Source of the DNA: Pseudomonas syringae
GTDB taxonomy: Bacteria; Pseudomonadota; Gammaproteobacteria; Pseudomonadales; Pseudomonadaceae
Assembly (NCBI RefSeq): GCF_021606685.1
Contig: NZ_WKCB01000006.1
Location: forward strand, 62,001 to 126,000
Direction of reading: 5' to 3'
DNA: 64,000 nucleotides
Part shown: positions 54,266-64,000 of the stretch, piece by piece
How the letters are laid out: each line of letters opens with the position of its first letter
How positions within the stretch are numbered: position 1 is the stretch's first letter
Notes under the pieces: generated by a model
What the model was told of the DNA's origin: nothing
The model's database searches: none
The model's input: the letters and a program-made list of their open reading frames with translations, nothing else
Program-made: the position numbers and the translations under genes

Positions 54266-54283
54266 GAATTCGGGTGAGGCTGT

Positions 54284-55027
54284 TTATTGCTTTTCAAGCA
54301 GCCATTGGCGAGGGCCCGGTGTAAATGAGGGCACTTCGTCCGCCTGGGCGGTGTTGATCGCCTGGAAGATTTCCAGCTGCTTGCCTTTGCGAGTAAAGAT
54401 CCACGGGTTGCCCTGGCCGTTCAATTGCAGCCAGATGCTGTCGTAGCCGCCGCTCATTGAGGCGCAGTCGCCCGCCAGGCACAGCGAGTACTGATCAACA
54501 TTGGGCAGGCCTGCGACCTTGCCGTTAGCCTGGAACTGTACGATGGCGCCGTTACCGAAGCCGTCGGTGATCTTCCAGTCGCCTCCCATATAGGCCGCGT
54601 ACAGCGCGCGCTCGAAATTGGCGCCGATGGGTGCGCCTTCCGGGGCTGGGTCTTTGGCGCGGGAAAACAGCTGTTCAGGCTCATTGTCGTTGGCCACTTG
54701 CAGCAGTTGTTTGCCCTTGCGCTTGAGTTCAGTGGCAGAGCTGCCGTAGAAGTCCACGCTCCAGGCGCCGGATTGTTCGCCGAGCAACTTGCCTTCAGCC
54801 ACTTCAAAACCGTTGTAGTAGCGTGCCTGCGAAGCCTTGGTGTTGACCTCCCATTCAAGGGTCGGCCCAAAGGACTGCAGGGCTTCACGCAAAGGGCCGC
54901 CCTTCGCTGCCGCGTTGATGGCGACCTGGTTGATCCAGGTGCCGCTCACGTCCCGGTCGGCAGGGTTGCTGGCGCAGCCGCCGAGCAGCAGGGCGAGCAA
55001 CGAAGAGGCTACAAGCGCTTTGCGCAT
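54284..55027 (-). CDS. Hypothetical lipoprotein
   Basis: The protein has 247 aa. The signal peptide MRKALVASSLLALLLGGC ends in a lipobox with Cys18. The following Ala-Ser gives no inner-membrane retention signal, so outer-membrane anchoring is expected. The mature protein (DVSGTWINQVAINAAAKGG, LLGEQSGAWSVDFYGSSATE, GLPNVDQYSLCLAGDCASM) looks beta-rich, with two Cys that could form a disulfide. I do not recognise a family with known function. It is convergent with the SDR gene and 56 bp downstream of ridA. Confidence 0.75.
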   Translation of the reverse strand: MRKALVASSLLALLLGGCASNPADRDVSGTWINQVAINAAAKGGPLREALQSFGPTLEWEVNTKASQARYYNGFEVAEGKLLGEQSGAWSVDFYGSSATELKRKGKQLLQVANDNEPEQLFSRAKDPAPEGAPIGANFERALYAAYMGGDWKITDGFGNGAIVQFQANGKVAGLPNVDQYSLCLAGDCASMSGGYDSIWLQLNGQGNPWIFTRKGKQLEIFQAINTAQADEVPSFTPGPRQWLLEKQ

Positions 55028-55051
55028 GATGAAATCCTTCTGAAACGAAGT

Positions 55052-55077
55052 CGGCGCAGCCTGTGTGGGCTGCGCCG
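55052..55077. terminator. Strong hairpin after ridA
   Basis: CGGCGCAGCC and GGCTGCGCCG form a perfect 10-bp GC stem with a TGTGTG loop, 6 bases beyond the ridA stop. The T-run is weak, so it may act as a terminator or as an mRNA 3' stabiliser. Confidence 0.6.
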
Positions 55078-55083
55078 GGTGTT

Positions 55084-55464
55084 TTACTCGATGACCAGAA
55101 TCGCGTCCATCTCAACCTGCGCGCCCTTTGGCAGGGCGGCAACGCCGATGGCGGCGCGGGCTGGGTAGGGCTGTTCGAAGTACGTGCCCATGATCTCGTT
55201 GACCTTGGCAAAGTGGCTCAGGTCGGTGAGGAAGATGTTCAGTTTGACGATGTCCTTGAACGAACCACCGGCGGCCTCGGCGACCGACTTGAGGTTTTCG
55301 AAAACCTGTATGGTTTGTGCTTCGAAGCCTTCAACCAGTTCCATGGTCTTTGGGTCCAGCGGGATCTGGCCCGACATGTAGACGGTGTTACCGGCCTTGA
55401 TTGCCTGGGAGTAGGTGCCGATGGCAGCCGGGGCCTTGTCGCTGGTGATAACGGTCTTGGTCAT
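55084..55464 (-). CDS. ridA: RidA enamine/imine deaminase
   Basis: The protein has 126 aa. [36 protein letters not shown], and the C-terminal [20 protein letters not shown] (Arg105 region and final Glu) fit RidA. It hydrolyses reactive 2-aminoacrylate formed by PLP enzymes. It lies 24 bp after spoT, the usual Pseudomonas arrangement. Confidence 0.96.
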   Translation of the reverse strand: MTKTVITSDKAPAAIGTYSQAIKAGNTVYMSGQIPLDPKTMELVEGFEAQTIQVFENLKSVAEAAGGSFKDIVKLNIFLTDLSHFAKVNEIMGTYFEQPYPARAAIGVAALPKGAQVEMDAILVIE

Positions 55465-55488
55465 GTATGACTCCTTGTAATGGATGGG

Positions 55489-57594
55489 TTATGCACGCAT
55501 ACGGGTGATGCGGATGACCCCGGTCAAGGCGCGCAGTTTCTTGATCACGCGGGCCAGGTGCACGCGGTCGTGCACGCTGACCACCAGCTGGACCACGCTG
55601 ATGCGGCCATCGCGCTCGTCCATGCTGATTTTTTCGATATTGCCGTCGGCCGCGTTGACGCTGCTGGCCAGCAGGGCGATCAGGCCACGCTGGTGCTCCA
55701 GCTCGACCCGCAGCTCGACGTTGAATTCGCCGGTGACATCCTTGGCCCACGAGAGCTGGATGCATTTTTCCGGGTTGTGGCGGATTTCGGTGATATTGCG
55801 GCAGTTGTCCAGGTGCACCACCATGCCTTTGCCCGCCGACAAGTGGCCGACAATCGGGTCGCCCGGGATCGGCGTGCAGCACTTGGCGTAGCTGAGCACC
55901 AGGCCCTCGGTGCCGCGAATCGCCAGCGGGCCTTCCGGGCTTGGCAGCTGTTCGCCTTCGCCAAGCAGGCGACGGGCGACCACATAGGCCATGCGGTTGC
56001 CCAGGCCGATATCTTCCAGCAGGTCTTCGATGGTTTCCTGGCGATACTCGTGGAGCATTGCCTGCACGCGTTCTGTAGGAATCTTGTCCAGGGCACTGTC
56101 GAAACCGTTAAGCACCTTGTTCAGCAAGCGTTCGCCAAGGCTGATCGACTCGGAGCGGCGCTGCAGTTTGAGTGCGTGGCGGATGTGTGTCCGCGCTTTG
56201 CCGGTGACCACAAAATTGAGCCAGGCCGGGTTCGGGCGTGCGCCGGGTGCGCTGACGATTTCGACCGTGGAGCCGCTTTGCAGCGGCTCGGACAGCGGCG
56301 CCAGGCGCCGATTGATCCGGCAGGCAATGCAACTGTTGCCGACGTCGGTGTGCACCGCGTAGGCAAAGTCAACCGCCGTGGAGCCCTTGGGCAGCTCCAT
56401 GATCCGGCCTTTGGGCGTGAACACATAGACCTCGTCCGGGAACAGGTCGATCTTCACGCTTTCGATGAATTCCAGGGAGTTGCCGGCACGTTGCTGCATT
56501 TCCAGCACGCCTTTGACCCACTGGCGGGCGCGGGCGTGGGTGCCCTTGGGCTGCTCATCGCCGGTGGACTTGTACAGCCAATGGGCAGCGATGCCGTTAT
56601 TGGCCATCTCTTCCATTTCGCGGGTGCGGATCTGGATCTCGATCGGCACGCCATGCATACCGAACAGCGTGGTATGCAGCGACTGATAGCCGTTGGCCTT
56701 GGGAATCGCGATGTAGTCCTTGAAGCGACCCGGCAGGGGTTTGTACAAATTATGTACAGCGCCCAGCACGCGATAGCAGGTGTCGACCTTGTCGACGATG
56801 ATCCGAAACGCGTAAACGTCCATGATCTCGTTGAAGGCCCGGCGCTTGCCACGCATCTTCTTGTAGATGCCGTAGATATGCTTCTGCCGCCCGCTGACTT
56901 CGCCTTCGATTTCGTCGATCGCCAGGCAGTGGCTCAGCGACTCTTCGATCTTGTTGACGATTTCCTTGCGGTTGCCCCGAGCGCGCTTGACCGCCTGGTA
57001 GATACGCGCCGAGCGCATCGGGTGCATGGCCTTGAAGCCGAGGTCTTCGAATTCGATGCGAATGGCGTGCATGCCCAGCCGGTTGGCGATGGGCGCGTAG
57101 ATTTCCAGGGTTTCCTTGGCGATGCGCCGGCGCTTCTCGCCCGAAAGCACTTCCAGCGTGCGCATGTTGTGCAGCCGGTCGGCCAGCTTGACCAGGATTA
57201 CCCTGATGTCGCGGGCCATGGCCATGGCCATCTTCTGGAAGTTTTCTGCCTGGGCTTCGGCCTTGGTCTCGAAGTTCATCTGGGTCAGTTTGCTGACCCC
57301 GTCGACCAGTTCGGCCACGGTTTCGCCAAATTGCGCGCTGAGCGCTTCCTTGGCAATGCCGGTGTCTTCGATCACGTCATGCAGCATCGCGGCCATCAGG
57401 CTCTGATGGTCCATGTGCATGTCGGCCAGAATATTTGCCACCGCAAGAGGATGCGTGACATACGCCTCGCCACTGCGGCGGCGTTGGCCGTCGTGGGCTT
57501 GTTCGGCGTAGAAATACGCTCGGCGGACCAGGTTGACCTGGTCTGGGCCGAGGTAGGTCGATAAGCGATCGGCGAGGGCGTCTATGCTCGGCAA
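55489..57594 (-). CDS. spoT: SpoT, bifunctional (p)ppGpp synthetase/hydrolase
   Basis: The protein has 701 aa. The HD hydrolase domain has His48 (THPLAVANIL) and His72-Asp73 (LHDVIEDT). The synthetase domain (YGIYKKMRGK, VYAFRIIVDK) carries RFKD at 290-293, the signature of bifunctional rather than synthetase-only enzymes. TGS (VYVFTPKGRIMELPKGSTAV) and a C-terminal ACT domain follow. It sets ppGpp levels under starvation. The gene is 60 bp downstream of rpoZ. Confidence 0.97.
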   Translation of the reverse strand: MPSIDALADRLSTYLGPDQVNLVRRAYFYAEQAHDGQRRRSGEAYVTHPLAVANILADMHMDHQSLMAAMLHDVIEDTGIAKEALSAQFGETVAELVDGVSKLTQMNFETKAEAQAENFQKMAMAMARDIRVILVKLADRLHNMRTLEVLSGEKRRRIAKETLEIYAPIANRLGMHAIRIEFEDLGFKAMHPMRSARIYQAVKRARGNRKEIVNKIEESLSHCLAIDEIEGEVSGRQKHIYGIYKKMRGKRRAFNEIMDVYAFRIIVDKVDTCYRVLGAVHNLYKPLPGRFKDYIAIPKANGYQSLHTTLFGMHGVPIEIQIRTREMEEMANNGIAAHWLYKSTGDEQPKGTHARARQWVKGVLEMQQRAGNSLEFIESVKIDLFPDEVYVFTPKGRIMELPKGSTAVDFAYAVHTDVGNSCIACRINRRLAPLSEPLQSGSTVEIVSAPGARPNPAWLNFVVTGKARTHIRHALKLQRRSESISLGERLLNKVLNGFDSALDKIPTERVQAMLHEYRQETIEDLLEDIGLGNRMAYVVARRLLGEGEQLPSPEGPLAIRGTEGLVLSYAKCCTPIPGDPIVGHLSAGKGMVVHLDNCRNITEIRHNPEKCIQLSWAKDVTGEFNVELRVELEHQRGLIALLASSVNAADGNIEKISMDERDGRISVVQLVVSVHDRVHLARVIKKLRALTGVIRITRMRA

Positions 57595-57654
57595 AGGATT
57601 GACTCCTGCCGCGGCCGTTGACTCCGCGCCGTGCTACGTCGACCAGGCATAGGC

Positions 57655-57918
57655 TTAGACGGCCTCGTTGGACTCGTCCTCGAACGCTGCAAACAGCGGT
57701 TCGTCTTGAACGATTTCCTGCTCGGCGATGAACTCGTAGCTCATCAGGCCTTCAGCGATTTCGCGCAGGGCAACAACGGTAGGCTTGTCGTTTTCCCACT
57801 GGACCAGGGGCTCTTTGCCGCCAGTGGCCAGTTGACGGGCACGCTTGGTAGAGAGCATGACCAGCTCAAAGCGGTTATCCACGTGTTCTAGGCAGTCTTC
57901 AACGGTTACGCGGGCCAT
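57655..57918 (-). CDS. rpoZ: RNA polymerase omega subunit
   Basis: The protein has 87 aa. [28 protein letters not shown] and [11 protein letters not shown] are the omega hallmarks. It helps fold and hold the beta-prime subunit and forms part of a ppGpp site. It lies between gmk and spoT, a conserved order. Confidence 0.97.
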   Translation of the reverse strand: MARVTVEDCLEHVDNRFELVMLSTKRARQLATGGKEPLVQWENDKPTVVALREIAEGLMSYEFIAEQEIVQDEPLFAAFEDESNEAV

Positions 57919-57980
57919 GGTATTCCTCGGAGCGAATGCAAGATGCGCGCTGCCCGGTTGGGCGAGCGGACTAAACAGTT

Positions 57981-58017
57981 TAAAAAATCACCAGCGTTTA
58001 GGGAAGCGCTGATTTTT
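57981..58017 (-). terminator. Terminator between gmk and rpoZ
   Basis: On the minus strand, AAAAATCAGCG pairs with CGCTGGTGATTTTTT, leaving a two-base bulge and a short loop, followed by a T-run. It lies about 70 bases past the gmk stop, so rpoZ probably has its own promoter in the remaining bases, or receives read-through. Confidence 0.6.
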
Positions 58018-58085
58018 CCCAGGCCCTCGCAAAACCGCTACAAGTGCCAATGTAAGGCCCTTGCAGCTGTTTTGGGAAGAGCCAA

Positions 58086-59580
<1,495 letters not shown>

Positions 59581-59722
59581 GGAGGTACCTCGCGTTGCAG
59601 TCCCGCAAATACGGGCTGATGGTTAAGAAGGCGCAGGATTGTAGCGCAGTGGGGCGGGCGCGCCCAAACTGGACCATTCGTAACCGAATTTTTTAGAAGT
59701 GCCCCGAATCGGCTCACGGCTC

Positions 59723-59728
59723 TATAAT
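59723..59728 (+). promoter_or_regulatory. Consensus -10 box of rph
   Basis: A perfect TATAAT lies 38 bases before the rph ATG. No good -35 is seen at 17 bases upstream, so the promoter may be -10-driven or need an activator. Confidence 0.5.
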
Positions 59729-59765
59729 GCTCGGCAGTTTTTCGTCCTCAGTACAGGTACCCCCT

Positions 59766-60488
59766 ATGAAACGTCCAAGTGGTCGCGCTGCCGATCAGCT
59801 CCGCTCGATCCGCATCACCCGCAACTACACCAAACACGCCGAGGGATCCGTACTGGTCGAGTTTGGCGATACCAAGGTTATCTGCACCGTCAGCGTCGAA
59901 AACGGCGTGCCGCGGTTCCTTAAAGGCCAGGGCCAAGGCTGGTTGACTGCCGAATACGGCATGTTGCCGCGCGCCACTGGCGAGCGTAACCAGCGTGAAG
60001 CCAGCCGTGGCAAGCAAGGCGGGCGCACCCTGGAAATCCAGCGCCTGATCGGCCGTTCGCTGCGTGCGGCGCTGGATATGTCCAAGCTGGGCGACGTGAC
60101 CCTGTATGTCGATTGCGATGTAATCCAGGCCGACGGCGGCACCCGTACTGCCTCCATCACCGGTGCCATGGTGGCGCTGGTCGATGCGCTGAAAGTGATC
60201 AAGAAGCGCGGCGGCCTGAAAGGCGGCGACCCGCTCAAGCAGATGATCGCCGCTGTGTCGGTCGGCATGTATCAGGGCGAGCCAGTGCTGGACCTGGACT
60301 ACCTGGAAGACTCGGCCGCCGAGACTGACCTGAACGTCGTCATGACCAGCACCGGTGGTTTCATCGAAGTGCAGGGCACCGCCGAAGGCGCGCCATTCCA
60401 GCCGGCGGACCTGAACGCCATGCTGGCCCTGGCCCAGAAAGGCATGACCGAGATCTTCGAACTGCAGAACGCCGCTTTGGCCGACTGA
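59766..60488 (+). CDS. rph: Ribonuclease PH
   Basis: The protein has 240 aa from [40 protein letters not shown] and [20 protein letters not shown] are the phosphate- and RNA-binding motifs. It trims tRNA 3' ends by phosphorolysis. It is intact and full length, unlike the frameshifted copy in E. coli K-12. The DUF4870 gene follows after 22 bp. Confidence 0.97.
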   Translation: MKRPSGRAADQLRSIRITRNYTKHAEGSVLVEFGDTKVICTVSVENGVPRFLKGQGQGWLTAEYGMLPRATGERNQREASRGKQGGRTLEIQRLIGRSLRAALDMSKLGDVTLYVDCDVIQADGGTRTASITGAMVALVDALKVIKKRGGLKGGDPLKQMIAAVSVGMYQGEPVLDLDYLEDSAAETDLNVVMTSTGGFIEVQGTAEGAPFQPADLNAMLALAQKGMTEIFELQNAALAD

Positions 60489-60510
60489 ACCCGCCTCAAG
60501 GAGACGCGCC

Positions 60511-60879
60511 ATGAGTGGCAACCAGATGCCAGTGCCTACGCCTTCCTACGAAGTGCGTCAGGGGGCCATGTTGTGTCATCTCGCGGCGTTTCTGGGGTTT
60601 GTGTTCCCCTTTGGAAGTGTCGTGGGGCCGTTGATCCTGTGGCAGATGAAGAAGGAAGTGGACCCGTTCATTGATGATCAGGGCAAGGAAGCCCTGAACT
60701 TCCAGATCACCGTGGCCATCGCCTGGATAGCCTGCATCGTGCTGGCGTTTGCGGTGATCGGCTTTTTCCTGATGATCGCCCTGGCCATCGCCACCGTGGT
60801 GCTGACCATCATTGGCAGCATCAAGGCCAACAAGGGGATTGTTTATCGCTATCCCTTGACCTGGCGGCTGATCAAATAA
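60511..60879 (+). CDS. DUF4870 membrane protein
   Basis: The protein has 122 aa. A cytoplasmic N-terminus with YEVRQGAMLCHLAAFLGFVF leads to two or three membrane helices (FPFGSVVGPLILW; ITVAIAWIACIVLAFAVIGF with FLMIALAIATVVLTIIGSI). The pattern WQMKKEVDPFIDDQGKEALN is the family mark. Function is unknown. AAGGAGA precedes the ATG, and the gene is probably in an operon with rph. Confidence 0.88.
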   Translation: MSGNQMPVPTPSYEVRQGAMLCHLAAFLGFVFPFGSVVGPLILWQMKKEVDPFIDDQGKEALNFQITVAIAWIACIVLAFAVIGFFLMIALAIATVVLTIIGSIKANKGIVYRYPLTWRLIK

Positions 60880-60887
60880 TGAGCGCC

Positions 60888-60923
60888 CACAAAAAAACCG
60901 ACAGCGATGTCGGTTTTTTTGTG
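60888..60923. terminator. Bidirectional terminator between the DUF4870 gene and crc
   Basis: CACAAAAAAACCGACAGCG and TGTCGGTTTTTTTGTG form a stem with A- and T-runs on either side, serving both convergent genes. Confidence 0.9.
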
Positions 60924-60937
60924 CCTGGGAAAAGACC

Positions 60938-61717
60938 TTATATGGTCAGTGTCCAGTCGTAGTCCACGATCAGCGGCGCGTGCTGCGAGAAGCGTGGCTG
61001 GCGCGGCAGGCGTGCGCTGCGAACGAACCGGCGCAGGCCAGGGGTCAGCAGCTGGTAGTCGAAACGCCAGCCCAGGTTGAGCATCTCAGCCTGTTCATTA
61101 TCTGGCCACCAGCTGTACTGGTCGCCTTCACGGCTGACTTCGCGCAGGGCATCTACATAACCCATATTGCCGACAATCTCGTCCATCCAGGCCCGTTCCG
61201 GCGCCAGGAAGCCCGGGGATTGCTGGCTGTCGCGCCAGTTCTTGATATCCAGCTTCTGTTGCGCCACGTAGAGCGAGCCACAATAAATGTACTCGCGACG
61301 TTTGCGCCGCTGTTTATCCAGATAACGGGCGAAGTCGTCCATTAGCTTGAACTTCTGGTTCAAGTCTTCATCGCCGTTCTGCCCCGAAGGGAGCAGCAAG
61401 GTCGCGATGCTGACCTTATCGAAATCGGCTTGCAGGTAGCGCCCGTAGCGGTCGGCTGTCTCGAAGCCGAGGCCGCTGATGACCGCCTTGGGTTGCAACC
61501 GCGAGTACAAAGCCACGCCACCTTGGGTGGGCACTTCGGCATCGCAGGCATAAAGGAAGTAGCCATCCAGTTGGAAGGCTGGGTCGTCCAGTTCAAAGGC
61601 GGAGGCGCGGGTATCCTGCAGGCAGATGACGTCGGCATTCTGGGCTTGCAGCCAACTGAGCAAACCACGCTCGACTGCAGCCTGAATACCATTAACGTTC
61701 ACACTGATGATCCGCAT
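60938..61717 (-). CDS. crc: Crc, catabolite repression control protein
   Basis: The protein has 259 aa, the Crc length, from MRIISVNVNGIQAAVERGLL; an upstream in-frame start is not needed. It has the exonuclease III fold, but catalytic positions are changed. Where ExoIII has GDMN, this has CGSLYVAQQ. The ending SDHAP reads SQHAP, and the metal-site ETK reads DTR. It therefore acts as the RNA-repression partner of Hfq and not as a nuclease, the established Crc role in pseudomonads. It is divergent from pyrE. Confidence 0.95.
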   Translation of the reverse strand: MRIISVNVNGIQAAVERGLLSWLQAQNADVICLQDTRASAFELDDPAFQLDGYFLYACDAEVPTQGGVALYSRLQPKAVISGLGFETADRYGRYLQADFDKVSIATLLLPSGQNGDEDLNQKFKLMDDFARYLDKQRRKRREYIYCGSLYVAQQKLDIKNWRDSQQSPGFLAPERAWMDEIVGNMGYVDALREVSREGDQYSWWPDNEQAEMLNLGWRFDYQLLTPGLRRFVRSARLPRQPRFSQHAPLIVDYDWTLTI

Positions 61718-61740
61718 AAATGGCCCCAAAAATCGCGTGC

Positions 61741-61753
61741 GTGTATGATACAC
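61741..61753. promoter_or_regulatory. Palindrome with overlapping -10 boxes between crc and pyrE
   Basis: GTGTATGATACAC is a near-perfect palindrome in the 82-bp divergent spacer. Read rightwards it holds TATGAT, leftwards TATCAT, both good -10 matches, so the two promoters may overlap. No activator site was recognised. Confidence 0.35.
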
Positions 61754-61799
61754 GCCGTCTACCTAATTAGCTAAATCCGTGGTATCTGAGGCTTTTTTC

Positions 61800-62444
61800 A
61801 TGCAGGCGTATCAACGCGATTTCATTCGTTTTGCCATCGATCGCGGCGTTTTGCGCTTCGGTGAGTTCACTTTGAAGTCCGGGCGCACCAGCCCGTACTT
61901 CTTCAATGCAGGCTTGTTCAACTCGGGTTCGGCCCTGGCTCAGCTGGGTCGTTTCTACGCGGCAGCCATCGTTGAAAGCGGTATTTCCTTCGACGTGCTG
62001 TTCGGCCCGGCCTACAAGGGTATTCCCCTGGCCGCCGCTACCGCCGTGGCTTTGGCTGAACATCACGGGCAGGATTTGCCGTGGTGCTTCAACCGCAAAG
62101 AGGCCAAGGCTCACGGCGAAGGCGGCAGCCTGGTCGGCGCGCCGCTTACCGGTGATGTGCTGATCATCGACGACGTGATCACCGCCGGCACGGCGATCCG
62201 AGAAGTGATGCAGATCATCGCTTCCCAGGACGGCGCCAAGGCGGCCGGTGTGCTGATCGCGCTGAACCGCCAGGAGCGTGGCAACGGTGAATTGTCGGCG
62301 ATCCAGGAAGTCGAGCGTGATTTCGGCATCCCGGTGGTGAGCATCGTGTCGTTGAACCAGGTATTGCAGTTCCTGGAAGATGATCCGCAGCTCAAGCAGC
62401 ATCTGCCGGCGGTGCGTGCGTACCGTGAGCAGTTCGGCGTCTGA
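61800..62444 (+). CDS. pyrE: Orotate phosphoribosyltransferase
   Basis: The protein has 214 aa from [20 protein letters not shown]. The PRPP-binding motif [16 protein letters not shown], the [12 protein letters not shown] loop and [13 protein letters not shown] are present. It makes OMP in pyrimidine synthesis. It is divergent from crc, the conserved Pseudomonas arrangement, and followed by a REPIN and a terminator. Confidence 0.97.
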   Translation: MQAYQRDFIRFAIDRGVLRFGEFTLKSGRTSPYFFNAGLFNSGSALAQLGRFYAAAIVESGISFDVLFGPAYKGIPLAAATAVALAEHHGQDLPWCFNRKEAKAHGEGGSLVGAPLTGDVLIIDDVITAGTAIREVMQIIASQDGAKAAGVLIALNRQERGNGELSAIQEVERDFGIPVVSIVSLNQVLQFLEDDPQLKQHLPAVRAYREQFGV

Positions 62445-62472
62445 CACAGAGCCCCCTTGTGTGTGAGGGCTA

Positions 62473-62565
62473 GTGTGGGAGGGGGCTTGCTCCCGATGGC
62501 GGTGTATCAGTTGGTATTTTCAGCACTGACCCACCGCTATCGGGAGCAAGCCCCCTCCCACATTT
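62473..62565. repeat. REPIN between pyrE and argB
   Basis: TGTGGGAGGGGGCTTGCTCC with CGATGGCGG is inverted as CCGCTATCGGGAGCAAGCCC with CCTCCCACA. The arms match almost throughout. It sits between convergent genes, upstream of the shared terminator. Confidence 0.85.
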
Positions 62566-62599
62566 GGATCACCGCAAGGCTCAAGTTAATCGCCTGTAT

Positions 62600-62638
62600 A
62601 AAAAAGCCCCGCTCAATCAGATTGAGCGGGGCTTTTTT
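62600..62638. terminator. Bidirectional terminator between pyrE and argB
   Basis: AAAAAAGCCCCGCTCAATC and GATTGAGCGGGGCTTTTTT form a perfect long stem with A- and T-runs, ending both convergent transcripts. Confidence 0.93.
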
Positions 62639-62649
62639 GTTTGCAGCGC

Positions 62650-63555
<906 letters not shown>

Positions 63556-63574
63556 TCAGGGCTCCGGTAAAAAA

Positions 63575-64000
63575 TCAGAACGGTAATTGGAGATCAGGGG
63601 CAACACGTTTCAACTGGGCGTGGAACACGTCCTTGATGCGCTGCAACTCAGCCTCGGTATCCGCCTCGAAACGCAGCACCAGCACCGGTGTGGTGTTGGA
63701 CGCGCGCACCAGGCCCCAGCCTTTGGCGTAATCGACTCGCACACCATCAATGGTGGTCAGGTTGGCGCCTTCGCCCCATTGCGCATCGTGCAGTGCGTCA
63801 ATGATGCTGAATTTGCTCTCCTCGGTCACATGGATATTGATCTCTGGCGTAGAAATATCATTCGGGAAGGTCTGAAACAGCTCTTCGGCGGTGGATTTTT
63901 CTTTGCTGAGGATCTCCAGCAGGCGTGCGGCGCTGTAAATGCCGTCGTCAAACCCGAACCAGCGCTCCTTGAAGAACACGTGGCCACTCATTTCACCGGC
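63575..64000 (-). CDS. algC: AlgC phosphomannomutase/phosphoglucomutase, C-terminal part (cut by the window edge)
   Basis: The last about 141 residues are visible. GEMSGHVFFKERWFGFDDGI is the sugar-binding loop of alpha-D-phosphohexomutases. The final domain has VRVDYAKGWGLVRASNTTPV, the phosphate-binding RASNTTP loop. AlgC interconverts mannose- and glucose-phosphates for alginate, LPS and rhamnolipid precursors. The catalytic-serine half lies outside the window. Confidence 0.95.
   Translation of the reverse strand, partial: AGEMSGHVFFKERWFGFDDGIYSAARLLEILSKEKSTAEELFQTFPNDISTPEINIHVTEESKFSIIDALHDAQWGEGANLTTIDGVRVDYAKGWGLVRASNTTPVLVLRFEADTEAELQRIKDVFHAQLKRVAPDLQLPF

Noticed and set aside
57919..58085. 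Sigma-54 promoter for rpoZ
   Set aside because: A TGGCACTTGTAGC stretch is present but its spacing is 10, not 12, and rpoZ is a housekeeping gene.
60938..61717. Exonuclease III (xth) instead of Crc
   Set aside because: The fold matches, but the metal and catalytic motifs are replaced (GSLYVAQ for GDMN-type, SQHAP for SDHAP), and the neighbour is pyrE, as for Crc in Pseudomonas.

Overview
The window reads as chromosome of a fluorescent-group Pseudomonas. The backbone gene order (phoB, ubiA-ubiC, rubA-rubB, hup | HDOD gene, recG-oxyR, ridA, spoT, rpoZ, gmk, yicC, rph, crc, pyrE, argB, algC) is the familiar Pseudomonas order. GC is high, and the intergenic spaces carry REPIN elements (paired inverted REP sequences of the type with core GTGGGAGGGGGCTTGC or GTGGGAGCGGGCTTGC) known from the P. 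fluorescens group. No rRNA, tRNA, CRISPR array, prophage or transposase gene was seen.

Layout. (1) 1-4453, backbone: 5' part of phoB, a small secreted COG4315-type protein behind what looks like a divergent Pho-box promoter pair, ubiCA, rubredoxin and its reductase, and an HU gene. (2) About 4454-45600, a T6SS island of about 41 kb set between the HU gene and a small conserved gene that I believe is its usual neighbour. It has two operons diverging from 28204-28596. The leftward one is tssA-tssB-tssC-hcp-tssE-tssF-tssG-clpV-vgrG-eagR, followed by two complete Rhs effector/immunity pairs and a decayed third one. The rightward one is tagH(fha)-tssJ-tssK-tssL-tssM-tagF-pppA-ppkA-tagT-tagS-tagR-tagQ. 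This is the P. aeruginosa H1-type arrangement with the full threonine-phosphorylation control pathway (TagQRST, PpkA, PppA, Fha), but tagJ is absent between hcp and tssE. (3) 45703-64000, backbone: a small conserved protein, an HDOD protein, recG-oxyR, exbB-exbD-tonB, an SDR-family epimerase, a lipoprotein, ridA, spoT, rpoZ, gmk, yicC, rph, a DUF4870 protein, crc, pyrE, argB and the 3' end of algC.

The most unusual part is 4178-11342. Each Rhs has a prePAAR motif, transmembrane segments, a PAAR domain, a YD-repeat shell and a variable toxin tip. The VgrG-proximal one carries a RES-like tip (putatively acting on NAD+). The second carries a GH-E-like HNH/EndoVII nuclease tip. The distal one is only a remnant: its shell is broken by a nonsense codon, an in-frame deletion and frame loss, yet its tip and immunity gene persist. 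Between the remnant and the second module lies a degraded second copy of the 3' end and terminator of the HU gene. I read this as the scar of an incoming module that carried its own flanking HU end and recombined through the rhs core, displacing the older toxin tip away from the complete gene.

How the genes work together: TssJLM form the membrane complex, TssKEFG the baseplate, and TssA/TssBC/Hcp the tail. ClpV recycles the sheath. VgrG with an Eag-chaperoned PAAR-Rhs forms the loaded spike. PpkA/PppA acting on Fha, with TagQRST upstream and TagF as repressor, set firing. The flanking genes are housekeeping genes (ubiquinone, nucleotide and arginine synthesis, ppGpp, oxidative-stress control, iron uptake energisation, catabolite repression).
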